Source: Macrobrachium rosenbergii
Taxonomy: Eukaryota; Arthropoda; Malacostraca; Decapoda; Palaemonidae
DNA: 64,000 bases
Reading direction: 5' to 3'
Assembly: GCF_040412425.1 (NCBI RefSeq)
Contig: NC_089782.1
Location: 46,578,322 to 46,642,321 of the forward strand
The notes below the pieces were generated by a model. The model searched no databases, was not told where the DNA came from, and worked only from the letters and a program-made list of their open reading frames with translations. The translations under genes and the position numbers were made by a program. Each line of letters opens with the position of its first letter. Within the stretch, counting starts at the first letter, position 1. Positions 43,601 through 56,126 of the stretch are shown one piece after another.

Positions 43601-43911
43601 CCCGTAGGAGGGTAGTGCCGTCAGTGCACCTCACACGGCGTACTGTAGGCATTACTTAAGGTTATTTGTAGCGTCCTTTCGGCCCCTAGCCGCATCCGCT
43701 TTCATTCCTTTAACTGAACCTCCGTTCATATTCTCTTTCTTCCATCCTATTTTCCACCTTCTTAAAATTGTTGCAAAGTGCAACTACGAGTTTTACCTGC
43801 TGCTAATCTCCTTTAAAACCTTTTTATTTTGTTTCCCTTTCAGCGCTGAATAACCTCATAGGTCCCAGAGCTTGGTCTTCGGCCTAAATTTTATATTCCA
43901 TTCCATTCCAT
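43601..43911 (+). mobile_element. Short repeat family B copy
   Basis: Near full length, from GGGTAGTGCCGTCAGTGC to GGCCTAAATTTTATATTCC; same landmark order as the copy at 23085. Confidence 0.88.
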
Positions 43912-45202
43912 AAATTGCATAAGAAAAACAACAGAATGTTAGTAGTAATTATTTAACTATTGAAATGCGTAAGATTACTGGTGAATCCTGCACCAACGCA
44001 CTCAGTTCGAGAGTGGTGATTATTCTTAACCAAATGAGAGTAGTTTTAAATGTTTTTGAGTGTCTTGATAAACTGTTATAATAAAAAAAAATTAGCTGTA
44101 TAAATAGATGGCATTAAAATGAAAAATCAAGGTGAAAAATCCAGTCTGAAAAAATGTATATTTATTTATTTATATACATATACATGCATGCACATATATA
44201 TACATACGTATATATTCTTGAAGCAATTAAAAAGGTAACTGTAAAAAGATATAGGTAAGCAAAAAAGGTTTTACGAAACCAAAGTGTCAAATCAAAACAG
44301 ACGAAACCCGTAGCGAAGTGAATAATTACACAAAAAACGAATATTTATTAAGTAAACAAAAAATAAATAAATAAAAAAAATAAAGGAACTGATGAGTATC
44401 TTGACGAGACACTGAAGCACATGCTTGCACCAGCCAGTAGGGTGATTTTCTTCCAGGCAAGTGTAAACAAAACTACTGAAAGCCCGTAAGGGATCGTTGA
44501 ATTATTTGTAGACAACGATTTCAGGGAAGACTCACATTTCAGCAAATCGTGCTGGCCCTGAAAAGTAATTCAAATGTGATTAGTGGTATGAATAGAGGTG
44601 GCTTTTTTAGCTGAGAATAACTGCTAATTATCATGGGACTTAATTTTCTTTACAATTCTTTTTTGATTTCGGTGATCAGCTATCCTTCTATTATGAGTAT
44701 ATTATACAAAATCATTTGTCTTATGTTATGTAAATTATATTCCAAATTAATTCTAGGATAAATGTACAGTAAATAGACGATTTTAGTGTTTTTATAACTT
44801 AATGCCTTAGTCATGATGATGGCGACACGTAACAGTAGGCAATATAAAAACTCGGGTTTTCTTTCTGAGAGATTTATTTACCATCTGATTCCTTACAGCA
44901 TCATGACAATCCACTTTCTGGAAACTAAAGTCATCCACCATGATTTTCTGCATAGGTTCTTGCTTGTAATCTCTGTTTGAATTGCGTCAGAGCAAGGCTG
45001 CTCACTTTTGTTAAGCATGGTCATCAGTTGTACAGATATTATTCATTCTTACAAAGCAATTTATTTGAGCTAAAATTCATTGGGAAGGTGAAAACGAGGC
45101 AGCCTAATTATCGTTTTAAGTACAATTCATGACCCAGTAAAATGGTTTTACACTCACATTTTTGCATAGCAGACGGCTAAAAGAGGTGGCTAAAGACGAA
45201 TA
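43912..45202. other. No gene recognised
   Basis: AT-rich spacer with scattered TA-rich patches (44150-44215). The small minus-strand frame 44348-44545 ends in a poly-A/T artefact (FFLFIYFLF). Confidence 0.5.
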
Positions 45203-45500
45203 CCCCAGTAGGGGCCAGTGCCATCAGTGCACCTCACGCGGTGCGCTGTAGGTATTACTTAAGGTTCTTTGCAGTGTGCCTTCAGCCGCTAGCTGCAACG
45301 TCTTTCATTCCTTTGACTGTACCTTCGTTCATATTCTCTTTCTCCCATCTTGCTTTCCAACAATAATATTGTTTCATGGTGCAACTGCGAGGTTTTGCTT
45401 CTGTTACACCTTTAAAACCTTTGTGCTCTTAATTTCCTTTTCCGCCGTGAATGACCTTATTGGTCCCAGCGCTTGGCCTTTGGCCTAAATTTCAAATTCC
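45203..45500 (+). mobile_element. Short repeat family B copy
   Basis: CAGTAGGGGCCAGTGCCATCA to TTGGCCTAAATTTCAAATTCC; GTGCACCTCACGCGGTGC is well preserved. Confidence 0.88.
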
Positions 45501-46063
45501 AGTATTCCTTAAGACAAAAACAGAAAAAGTCATTGCCTAGTTCACATTTTGAGTACTGAGTCCAAACATTAGAAATGAGAACCATCACAAATATTTCATA
45601 ATAGACAGAGATGTATACGCATTTATGGAGATATATTTACATTACATGCCTGTTGTGCTGGAATAAAAACAAGAAAAAAGAATGAGTGAATTAAAGTATA
45701 CTGTACTGCACATCTAAGAAACATATATGAAGGAAATTCACCTAAGCAAAGATGGTGAAGCTTGTTTAGTAATAAAGTAGGTCCTTGACGGAATATTTGC
45801 GGAATCAACAGAGATGACACAACGACCTTGAACATATGCAGAGGTCAAAGCAGATTAGTCGAGCAATGATTCCCCGTTGGGAGTAGGGCCGTCCGTGCAC
45901 CTCGTGCGATCCATACGAACTACTTGAGGTTGTTTGCAACGTGGCCTCGGCCCCCAGCTGCAACCCCTTTCGTTTCTTTTACTGTACCTCCTTTCGTATT
46001 CTCTTTCTTCCATCTTACTTTCCAACCTCTCCTAACAACTGATTTCAAGTGCAGCTGCGAGGT

Positions 46064-46368
46064 TTTACTCCTGTTACCTTCTTCGTTGGACTGGTCGGTA
46101 CCGCTCTCGGATAGCACTCTGCAGGTCCCGCGTTCGAATCTCCGGCCGACCAATGAAGAATTAGAGGAATTTATTTCTGGTGATAGAAATTCATTTCTCG
46201 GTATAATGTGGTTCGGATTCCACAATAAGCTGTAGGTCCCGTTGCTAGGTAACCAATTGGTTCTTAGCCACGTAAAATAAGTCTAACCCTTCGGGCCAGC
46301 CCTAGGAGAGCTGTTAATCAGCTCAGTGGTCTGGTTAAACCAAGGTATACTTACTTTACTCCTGTTAC
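46064..46368. repeat. 14-bp target-site duplication around the SINE
   Basis: TTTACTCCTGTTAC at 46064-46077 and identically at 46355-46368. A duplication of this length indicates target-primed (LINE-mediated) insertion and sets the SINE boundaries exactly. Confidence 0.95.
46078..46354 (+). mobile_element. SINE family A, full length with tRNA-like head
   Basis: 277 bp bounded by perfect target duplications. The head 46084-46155 has tRNA-like character: TGGACTGGTCGGTACCG (A-box region), CGCGTTCGAATCTC (B box, GWTCRANNC type) and complementary GGTCGG/CCGACC ends. The body follows with TTTATTTCTGGTGATAG, AACCAATTGGTTCTTAGCC and GTTAATCAGCTCAGTGGTC, and the tail is GGTATACTTAC. It is the reference copy for the family in this window. 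Confidence 0.93.
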
Positions 46369-46552
46369 ACCTTTCAAACTTTTTGCTGTCAATTTCCGTT
46401 CCAGAGCTGAATGACCTCATAGGTCCCAGCGGTTGGCCTTTGGCCTAAATTCTATATTCAGTTCAATTCGATCAATGATTTGGCTGAGATGCAAGTTCAT
46501 TGGTTGATGGCATTCTGACCTATTATGCCTCATGATGCATTTGGGAAATTGA

Positions 46553-46554
<2 letters not shown>

Positions 46555-46598
<44 letters not shown>
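46555..46598. repeat. (GA)n microsatellite
   Basis: GA tract directly before the next family B copy. Confidence 0.95.
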
Positions 46599-46599
<1 letters not shown>

Positions 46600-46935
46600 C
46601 TTTAGGAGGTTAGTGTCGTCAGTAGTGCACTGTAGACATTACTGAAGGGTGTTTGCAACGTCTCTTCAGCCCCTAGTTACATCCACTTTTTAGCCTTTTA
46701 CTTTACCTCCATTACAGATTCCTTTCTCCAGTCTTTCTGCTTCTACCTTTCTATGACTTTTAAGTGTATATTTGGTTGTTTCTCTCAATTCCATCTTTAG
46801 ATGCCTGTACTTCATCTCCTTTATATCCTAGGTACCTTTATCTTGATGTTCAATCACTCCAGCTCCACCTTTTCACATCAGTGCTGAGTGGCCAAAAGCT
46901 CCCTGTGCTTGGCTGGACAGCCTTAATTTTATAAA
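46600..46935 (+). mobile_element. Short repeat family B, divergent subfamily
   Basis: Keeps GTCGTCAGTAGTGCACTGTA, CATTACTGAAGGGTGTTTGC and CAGCCCCTAGTTAC, but the 3' half differs (TTCAATCACTCCAGCTCC, GTGCTTGGCTGGACAGCC). The copy at 56608 shares these differences, so a subfamily exists. Confidence 0.75.
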
Positions 46936-46949
46936 ATCAATCAATCATC

Positions 46950-46953
<4 letters not shown>

Positions 46954-47013
<60 letters not shown>
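46954..47013. repeat. (GA)n microsatellite
   Basis: 60-bp GA tract following the divergent family B copy. Confidence 0.95.
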
Positions 47014-48159
<1,146 letters not shown>

Positions 48160-48167
48160 ATATATAT

Positions 48168-48330
48168 AGGACTACTGGTTAGCGTGTCACTGTTCTCCCG
48201 TCCGTCGCTGGTTCGATCCCACGGGACGGTGGACTTATTATCACCTAAAATTCCCTTCGGTAACATATATGAAAATATATTACTTCGAGGTAAGTGAATT
48301 GAATATTAAAGGACGTTTGTAATAGTGTGT
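48168..48330 (+). mobile_element. tRNA-derived SINE with head and short body
   Basis: ACTACTGGTTAGCGTGTCAC (A-box region) and GTCGCTGGTTCGATCCCACG (B box GGTTCGATCCC, with CGTCC/GGACG pairing of a T-arm type) form a tRNA-like head. The tail then runs GTGGACTTATTATCACC, AATTCCCTTCGGTAAC and TATGAAAATATATTACTTCG. It lacks the full acceptor pairing of a working tRNA gene. Confidence 0.75.
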
Positions 48331-48472
48331 GTGTGTGTGTGTGTTAGAACAGAACGGAATAGTGCAAATATGGCAATGCTTCTGGAAGTGACTGTGGAGG
48401 ATAGAAAGACAGAAATTAAGACGTAGAAGTTTGGAAAGTCAACTTAGACTTGATGTTCAGCAGTTAAACTAC

Positions 48473-48473
<1 letters not shown>

Positions 48474-48533
<60 letters not shown>

Positions 48534-48534
48534 G
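48474..48534. repeat. (TAA)n microsatellite
   Basis: 61-bp AAT/TAA run that makes poly-Asn / poly-Ile artefact frames. Confidence 0.97.
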
Positions 48535-48535
48535 A

Positions 48536-48676
48536 TTTGATGGAATTACACGTGAGGTGTTTTGGCTTGGCAGTGGAAGTGCGACTGAGAAGCTGGCTAG
48601 GATGTGTAAGGTATTTCTCGAAAAGACATCGGCTACAAAGCGACAAGTGGAAGGAATAATTGTTCCTTTGAATTAG
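48536..48676 (+). pseudogene. LINE reverse-transcriptase fragment
   Basis: Reads DGITREVFWLGSGSATEKLA, RMCKVFLEKTSATKRQVEG and IIVPLN. This fits the segment before the RT core in several LINE groups (DGI..E....G......L..VC......P.DW..AIIVPL). Short, with the DW motif lost. A different lineage from the LINE at 1-4792. Confidence 0.5.
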
Positions 48677-48679
48677 AGG

Positions 48680-48806
48680 TATATATATATATATATCATA
48701 TGAGTGTGTGTGTGTGTGTATGCATGTATGTATAGATTAACAGATGTAGATATGTGTATGTACATACGCACACGATAGTCTAATGACTTCTAACCGCAAT
48801 CAACTG

Positions 48807-48884
<78 letters not shown>

Positions 48885-49000
48885 AAGAGTGTGTGTGTAT
48901 ACATGTACGTATAGACTAACAGATGTAGATATGTCCACGTACATACGCACACAATAGTCTAATGACTTCTAACCGCCATCAGCCGTACCAGAAACCTCAA
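48680..49000. repeat. ~110-bp direct duplication separated by (TA)n
   Basis: 48702-48808 and 48888-48990 are diverged copies (AACAGATGTAGATATGT, GTACATACGCACAC, ATAGTCTAATGACTTCTAACC) on either side of a 72-bp TA tract (48809-48880). Confidence 0.88.
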
Positions 49001-49174
49001 CGGGGGGACACCAAACTAAATGGCTGGAAGACGCTTTTGACAAAATCCCAGAGAAAGTGAAAACGCTTCTCCCACTCTCACCTAACTGCAGGTCGCTTTT
49101 AAGTAAATAGCTTTGGAAGTAACAGGGACGTGATTACTTAACGACAAATGGTGCCACGTTTAGTTCATGGATAA

Positions 49175-49177
<3 letters not shown>
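49001..49177. other. No gene recognised
   Basis: Short unique-looking sequence. Confidence 0.5.

Positions 49178-49238
<61 letters not shown>
49178..49238. repeat. (GA)n microsatellite
   Basis: 61-bp GA tract. Confidence 0.97.
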
Positions 49239-49240
<2 letters not shown>

Positions 49241-49548
49241 TGGTGGATCTAGCAAACGTATACAGCAGATGTAATACAGGCATATAACTTATTTACAGAC
49301 AGACTGGGGGACATTTAGATGGGTTGATAGTTAAAAGGAGAGGCCTTACGACCAAATATCGGGAGATGAAGCCTTTGTTAACAAGCAACAAAGAGACTGT
49401 CAAATGAACTAGAGCGACACGTAGGCTTCATCCTAAACTACAAAGATGTACCTCACTTGTCGAAGGGTTAGATATCACTAGATATCTTAAGGTTTTCGAC
49501 GGTCCAAATTTCATTCCCGTGGTTTGACGTGTTTGATCGACCGACTTT

Positions 49549-49550
<2 letters not shown>

Positions 49551-49610
<60 letters not shown>
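49551..49610. repeat. (TTA)n microsatellite
   Basis: 60-bp TTA run. Confidence 0.97.
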
Positions 49611-49611
<1 letters not shown>

Positions 49612-49793
49612 GAAGTAAAGCAACGTTTCATTGATTTACAAAGGAAGATTCTGTAAAATAGAATGTCCAAATGTGAAAAGAGCGGTAATGAAATGAAGAA
49701 AATAAATGATGAACACCCACATAACTTTCATATTTTAAATTCTAGCTGTGATCTTCAAGTTTCAGTTCTCTTATAACGAAGACCCCTGTAAAA

Positions 49794-50162
49794 GTAGGTT
49801 TTGCTCGGTGCGATTATCGCTCATCAATGATCGTTCATGGATTAAGGATGATTGTCAAACGATTTTTAGAGCACTAATTTACTTTATTTTTAATTGGGCT
49901 GTTTTGTTTTGAACGACTGACGTTAGGTCTACTGGTCTACCGTCAGTCGTTCAAAGCAAAACAGCCCAATTAAAAAACAAGCAAATTAGGCTGTTTTGCT
50001 TTGAACGACTGACGGTAGGTCTACTAGTCTACCGTCAGTCGTTCAAAGCAAAACAGCTCAGGTAAAAAACAAGCAATTTAGTGCTCTAAAAATCGTTTGA
50101 CGATCATCGTTAATCCATGAACGATCATCGATTGAGCATAATCGCACCAAGCAAAACCTACC
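49794..50162. mobile_element. Foldback element, ~370 bp, with two nested inner palindromes
   Basis: Outer arms (GTAGGTTTTGCTCGGTGCGA ... TTTTTAGAGCACTA and the mirrored TAGTGCTCTAAAAATCGTTTG ... AAGCAAAACCTAC) enclose two similar, nearly perfect palindromes at 49891-49972 and 49989-50058. Each is centred on TCTACTGGTCTACC / TCTACTAGTCTACC with CTGTTTTG...CAAAACAG stems. No coding capacity; no clear target duplication. Confidence 0.88.
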
Positions 50163-50903
50163 CTAAGGAGCGAGAGGAAGTGGAACGTCTCCAGGACTCA
50201 GCTCAACAAGCAGAAACAATTCTGGCTAATGTGGAATAGTCCTCATTTATTCCTGTTCAAAGAGCCACAATGACCAGCCTTATTGTAATCCATTTTGAAG
50301 CGTTAAATCACTCACTCATTTCCCAAATGTCGGTATTACAACCACAATGACTTCTTTTTTTTTGGTAGAAAACGTTTATTTACAGACGTTTGTCACCGAA
50401 CGTTTAATAATACTCTTGTATCCGCGATAGGGAACCGCGCGGGTGAGTAAACTGTCTCGGCAGATGTGCACTTTCTCGCTAGGAATCTTCGTGAGCTGCA
50501 ATGGCGTCTTAATTTACGAGGCAGCATGAAAAACAACCCGTCGTTATTTCCGCCTGCGGGGTTGCTCAGTATGAACCAGTGGACGTGAAAAAATACTTTA
50601 TTTTTTAGCTCAAACAAAACAAAACACAAAAAAGGACAACGAAACAGGCAGGTAGAGCAGTCTGCAGTTGCCCTAAAAAAAACTTTTTTGACATGCATAG
50701 AAAATAGTCAGCATACGGAAGTCACGAACTTAAAAAAAACTCTCTCTTGCTTCTACGGTAAAGAAAAAAAAAAAAAGAGGAAACAACTGGCCTTGTAAAA
50801 CAGTCCGCAACCACTCATGAAAATTGCTTCTTGACACGCCAAGGAAAAACAAGAAACGCTCTATTTGCAAAAATTCGTCCAGTGATCATGAACTTGAAAA
50901 AAC
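50163..50903. other. No gene recognised
   Basis: Mixed sequence with A/T-runs at 50350 and 50760. The minus-strand frame 50393-50698 shows no domain and no splice support. Confidence 0.45.
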
Positions 50904-51315
50904 AAGTAAAAATTGCACCGGAGTTTCTTCGGCGCGGTCGAGTTTTCTATACAGCCGGTACGGCGCATAACCAAGGCCACCGAAAATGGATCTATCTTTC
51001 GGTGGTCTCGGTATAATGCAGTATGAGCCGCAGCCCATGAAACTTTAACCACGTCCCGGTGATGGCCTATCCTATATAGTTGCCAGAAGTACGATTATGG
51101 CTAGCTTTAACCTTAAATAAGATAAAAACTACTGAGGCTAGGGCTGCAATTTGGTATGTTTGATGATTGGAGGAAGGATGATCAACATACCAATTTGCAG
51201 CCGTCTACCCTCAGTAGTTTTTAAGGTCTGAGGAAGGACTGAAAAAGTGCGGACAGAAAAAAGTGCGGACGGACAGACAAAGCCGGCGCAATAGTTTTAT
51301 TTTACAGAAAACTGA
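50904..51315 (+). mobile_element. Hairpin-bearing interspersed repeat (family C), copy 1
   Basis: From GGAGTTTCTTCGGCGCGGTC to GACAGACAAAGCCGGCGCAA and TTTTACAGAAAACTG. It includes a central palindrome 51123-51222: AAAACTACTGAGGCTAGGGC mirrored by GTCTACCCTCAGTAGTTTTT, with TTGGTATGTTTGATGATTGG facing GATGATCAACATACCAA. The ends also contain partial complements. Confidence 0.8.
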
Positions 51316-51798
51316 AAGAGTTTCTTTTGCTTTTATTAGTTATAAAAATGAAACAAATGGACAGGTAGAGCAATCTGAATCAGGCCAGGAAAATAAAAGG
51401 TTCCTGTACACGCGGAGAAAAAAAAAAAGTAGCACTCCATTTGCAACACCGTTTTCCGCGTTAGAGTGGAATGTAGAAAATATAGAGACAGAGTACGTTT
51501 CGTCTTTCTTAAGGAACCTAAGTCTCGGTTACTCTGTATATAAGTATTCATTTGCCTTCACATTAAAACAAGCGAAGGAAAATATGCCCCAGTCCGTCAG
51601 AGGGACAAAAATAGTTCCAGTTTCTTTGTCAGCGAGAATAAACTTTTGAAAACAGTTGACTCGTGGATTTTCAGAGTTTATTTTTGAAGTTGGATGATGC
51701 TCCCAGGTTTTCATATCTTTTTTTCTTTATCTTGCAATCAAAGCTGAACTTGGTTACATCATGCATTTGCACTGCAATTTCGCCAGATCACTTCCATG

Positions 51799-51799
<1 letters not shown>
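51316..51799. other. No gene recognised
   Basis: The plus frame 51263-51649 begins inside the family C repeat and has no recognised domain. Confidence 0.45.
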
Positions 51800-51880
<81 letters not shown>

Positions 51881-51940
51881 GCTTTCCCCTCTCAAGTCCC
51901 CTTTACGTGTACGCTCGTGGAGTGAAGGGTCCAAGTTGGG

Positions 51941-52004
<64 letters not shown>

Positions 52005-52034
52005 GGGGGTCAAGAAAGAGAGAGAGAGAAAGAG
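51800..52034. repeat. (CT)n then (GA)n, an inverted microsatellite pair
   Basis: CT tract 51800-51880 and GA tract 51944-52003 (with a degenerate GA tail to ~52034) around a 63-bp spacer; the two could pair as one hairpin. Confidence 0.93.
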
Positions 52035-52339
52035 AGAGGGAGAAATGGGAAGTAGATTTTAGTTTTCATATTTTCCAACTTTTAACTTCCACTTAGTCCC
52101 AGATGCCTGCAACGATCCAAATTCATTCTTCAAATAAAAATTTTTCTTTCTCCATTCCTCACTTCTCCCTGTCCTGGTCGACGAAAATTTATGCAAAACG
52201 GAGAGAAGGCTAATGGAGGAGTGAGTGGGTGGGGGTCGGATTTTCAGGTGATGTCGTGGGAGGAAGAGGGGAGAGTATGACGTCAAACCCTCTAAATGTA
52301 ATTCTGCGCTTGGAAATAAAGCGGTGAACTTCCATCACC

Positions 52340-52341
<2 letters not shown>

Positions 52342-52421
<80 letters not shown>
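52342..52421. repeat. (CT)n-(TA)n compound microsatellite
   Basis: CT at 52342-52373 passing directly into TA to 52421. Confidence 0.95.
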
Positions 52422-52424
<3 letters not shown>

Positions 52425-53548
52425 CACTCTATGCCATTTCTCTTATATGCCATTTCTCTTACAGTGCAGTGGTTCTGGATGGTGATAGCAGCCATCTTGA
52501 TCTTTGCAAGATCTTTTGTGATGGCTTCCGTCCCTATGGCCATTCTTCATCTTGACAGCATGCCACTTCAGTCATCTGACTCCACTTACATAATTCGCTG
52601 CCTTGGTCAACATATCACAATGGAATTCAGCGGATTTAGCCTCAGAAATTCTACTCGCTCAGGAATCGATCCCGGGATCTTTTGTAGATGGGGAATTAAC
52701 AATAGAGAACTATCCAAAAAAGAATAACTGAAAATGTAGGAATGAATAAATAATGGGCCTTTGTGGACATTTCGGAGAAATGCTTTATGTAGTTGGGTTT
52801 ACTTTGTGCTCGGAAGGCAATGATGCAAGAGGTTCACTAGGTCCTAGAGGGGTCCGGAGGACCCCTTCCTCGCTCCCCCTCCCCGGCTCATAGACATCTT
52901 GAAGAACCCTAACTACCACGGATAGTGAGGCTGTAAGTCCTACAGGGGTCAAGAGCCGTGGCCATCTGAGTTCTCATATAAGTTTCACTGTGGTCTGGAG
53001 GAACTCTACCTACCACAGGGGTACGGACACCCCCTAGGTTTCCCATGATTTTGAGGGCCCCTATCATTTTTAGGCGGTTTTCTCAAATTTGTGTTGTCTC
53101 TCTAATATTTCCTGCTCTATAATGAATGCTACAGGATCTGACTATTGGTCTCAAAATACAAAAAACATTAATTAATTATATATTTTAGTTAAAAAAATAT
53201 TCAGTGATGTTGAAGATAACATTTCCTTTTAAATGTGGCAGAAATTTTGAACACACTGATGCCACATCTTTTTAATTTCTCTGAAATTCAGCAAGTGACC
53301 CGAGGACAAGGACCACCACACACCTCATTCATTCACGTGGTACCACCTCCAATCATCCCCAAGCTGAGATATTTCACAAAGGAAAAAAGAATCGCTGGTC
53401 ATGACTGGATGTAAAGACATTAACTGTTAAGGTATGTTTATATGTCTGTAAATAAAGCAAACTGCATGAATACATATCTGTCAATAAACTAATTGTAAAT
53501 AAACCAATTGTGTATGAAGAATGGGTTGAGTTAAGGAATAAAATAGAT
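52422..53548. other. No gene recognised
   Basis: 52650-52690 has a B-box-like GATCGATTC in the reverse direction (CAGGAATCGATCCCGGGATC), possibly an old SINE. 52830-53060 has GGGGTC/CACAGGGGT phrases akin to the minisatellite at 54075. Confidence 0.4.
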
Positions 53549-53583
53549 CTCTCTCTCTCTTTCTCTCTCTTAAGGAATAAAAT

Positions 53584-53630
<47 letters not shown>
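53549..53630. repeat. (CT)n microsatellite with duplicated lead
   Basis: TTAAGGAATAAAATAGATCT plus (CT)n occurs twice in a row (about 53532-53571 and 53570-53630). Confidence 0.92.
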
Positions 53631-53634
<4 letters not shown>

Positions 53635-54074
53635 GGAAGGGAAAGAAACAGCTATATGCTGGATAGGGAAAGAAAAGATTAAAGGTAGATAAAAAACTAT
53701 ATAAGAACAGCAAATGAAGTTCAACAAGAAGAGAATGGACTGGATAGTCAACTATAAATTAGTAATGACAGAGAAAAACTAACAACATGAAACAAAGTAT
53801 AATTTAGGACCAATGTGAGTCCCCTTTACTAAAACGTATTAGCACGTACAGACACAGTATGTGTGTGTGTGTTCATGATGCTTTAAAAATGAAATGCACA
53901 AGAATACAAAAACATACGCGTTTTGATGTTCAGTCCCATGTACTGTAAAACGGGTTGATCAACAGGTAAACAGAAAAGGACTAACATTCCTCGAGAGATT
54001 ACGGAGATGAACTTACTTTTGAAGACTTGGCAAAGCAACGAATTTGAGAAAACTCCACAAGGCAAGAGCTACAG
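53631..54074. other. No gene recognised
   Basis: AT-rich, unassigned. Confidence 0.5.
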
Positions 54075-54345
54075 ATTCTGCAGGGGTTCTGTCTCTTAAG
54101 TCCCACAGGGGTCTTGAGGGCCTTACGTGCCACAGGGGTACTGAGCCTCCGAAGCCCCACTGACCTTGAGAGTGTTTCCCACAGGGGTCTTGAGGGCCTT
54201 AGGTCCCACAGGGTTCTTGAGTGATCTGCAGGGCCCATAGGAACCCACAGGGGTCTTGAGAGCCTCTTCTAGTCCCAGCAGGTCTTGAAACTCTTAAGTC
54301 TCACAGGTGTCTTGAGGGGCCCCAGGTCCCACGGGAGTCCTTTCC
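54075..54345. repeat. Degenerate minisatellite, CACAGGGGTCTTGAGGGCC units
   Basis: Six to eight imperfect copies of (GGTCC)CACAGGGGTCTTGAGGGCCTTA. Spacing is irregular (~30-70 bp) and variants such as CACAGGTGTCTTGAGGGGCC occur. GC-rich relative to its flanks. Confidence 0.8.
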
Positions 54346-54644
54346 CCCGGAGGTACGTCACCTTCAAAGCGTTGGCCATCTGGCTTTGCTGTGGCTAATC
54401 AGCTTGAAACGTTTCTCTGTAACACTCATCCCGTTTCGCCAGTTTCCTTCTTCCTTCCATCCATTTTGTAGCTTTCTTTTTTAATGTTTGTGTTTTTTTA
54501 TGTCTTTTCTTTCTACTTGTCTGTCTGTCGTTCTCCCTTTATCCGCGTATGGTTTTATGTTGCACAATTTTATTGCCTGTAAAGTTAATTATCATTTCTT
54601 TTACATACCTGTCATGTTTAGGTTTTGTTTTTGTCTGCATAACT

Positions 54645-54727
54645 GTGTTTCTGTAAGTAACCTTAAATAATAAAAGAAAATGGTAGTGTTTCTGTGAGTA
54701 ACCGTAACTAATAAAAGAAAATGGTAA
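54645..54727. repeat. ~41-bp tandem duplication
   Basis: GTGTTTCTGTAAGTAACC...AAAAGAAAATGGTA occurs twice with three to four differences. Confidence 0.9.
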
Positions 54728-55210
54728 TTTCATTCTTTTGAGCAATAGTACATCTGTTAGCAGGTTTCAACCAATAGTTTCAATAGTTTGAACTATCTTG
54801 AACCTTGGAAATTCTTGATAACATCAGGGTATTTATACCATCACAAAATCAGTCCCAGATTATAGATAATACAAGTGTCCTATAGACAGTCGAGATTATT
54901 CTTCGTTTACAGTCGATTCCAGGATCCAGGTCGATCCCGCAGCGTCATATATTCTTTCATGGGTCTCGATCAGACAGAAGTGTTCAGGGGACAAATGACT
55001 CTGAATCCTGATACGAACTGATTCACTAACTGACACTAAAATACTTGAGTTCTGACCAAACCTAATGACGAATCTCGAATAGTTTGACTTCTGACAAAAA
55101 AGTTAGAATTTTGCAAATTGATTTCTTTATGTTTAGGACTTAAATCTCATTATTTGTCTATTCTGTGATTAGCAGAACCAACAAAGTAATGAGAGTCGCA
55201 AGAATCATGT

Positions 55211-55216
<6 letters not shown>
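54728..55216. other. No gene recognised
   Basis: Unassigned non-coding sequence. Confidence 0.5.

Positions 55217-55267
<51 letters not shown>
55217..55267. repeat. (CT)n microsatellite
   Basis: 51-bp CT tract. Confidence 0.97.
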
Positions 55268-55269
<2 letters not shown>

Positions 55270-55407
55270 ATACGGGGATCATATACTGAGGATGCTTGCT
55301 TAGCGAGTAAATTGCGATTTTTATGCTTAATGATAATGCTAGTGTTTGTAAGTATATGTGCATATGTACTCAAACATTTCATCTTTGAAAAAAGAATATG
55401 CAACTGC

Positions 55408-55410
<3 letters not shown>

Positions 55411-55474
<64 letters not shown>
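55411..55474. repeat. (TAA)n microsatellite
   Basis: 64-bp tract giving artefact poly-Asn / poly-Tyr frames. Confidence 0.97.
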
Positions 55475-55475
<1 letters not shown>

Positions 55476-55731
55476 TTTATTTGTATATGTCCTATAACAG
55501 TGTTCTGTACAAAGCATCAAGTAGATATATCCGGAACTTTTGTTTAAAAAATGATTGACCGTTCAGTGTATCGAATCACCAACTAACCTTTTAGCCAATC
55601 CTCCATTGTTTTTCATGCTGACATTGCAACGAACGTTATTAACGGTACTTTAATTATTGTTTCTTATCATTAACATCAGGCGGGTTCAATGGCGTCTTGA
55701 CTTTTCAATGTATTGCAATTTTTTCTTCCGC

Positions 55732-56005
55732 CCTCAGATCTTAAAAACTACTGAAGCTAGAGGGCTGCAAATTGGTATGTTGATCATCCACCGTCCAATC
55801 ATCAAACATACCAAACTGCAGCCCTCTAGCCTCAGTAGTTTTTATTCTATTCAAGGTTAAAGTTAGTCATAATCATACCTCTGGCACCGCTAAAGGCACC
55901 AACAACACAGGCCACCACCGGACCGTGGGCGAAAGTTTCTTACAGCATTATACGCTGTACAGAAAACTCGATTGCGCCGAAGAAACTTCGGGGCATTTTT
56001 TACTT
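55732..56005 (-). mobile_element. Family C repeat, copy 2 (reverse orientation)
   Basis: CCCTCAGATCTTAAAAACTA to CGCCGAAGAAACTTCGGGGC. The palindrome 55743-55842 is well preserved (ACTACTGAAGCTAGAGGGCT / AGCCCTCTAGCCTCAGTAGT). Confidence 0.85.
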
Positions 56006-56030
56006 GTTTATTGTTTTAATTGCTCCAGCC

Positions 56031-56032
<2 letters not shown>

Positions 56033-56126
<94 letters not shown>

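Larger units (their letters stand above)
45871..46463 (+). mobile_element. Short repeat family B copy split by a SINE A insertion
   Basis: Family B from GTTGGGAGTAGGGCCGTCC to GGCCTAAATTCTATATTC, interrupted after CGAGGTTTTACTCCTGTTAC by the SINE at 46078-46354 and resuming with TTTACTCCTGTTACACC. Confidence 0.92.

Noticed and set aside
48168..48240. Possible functional tRNA gene
   Set aside because: Good A and B boxes but no complete acceptor and anticodon stems, and a body continues as in SINEs.
50393..50698. 101-codon Cys-containing minus frame
   Set aside because: No family recognised, no splice sites in agreement, A/T-run at its start.
51663..52055. Ser/Leu then Arg/Glu-rich 130-codon frame
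   Set aside because: Translation of (CT)n followed by (GA)n; not a protein.
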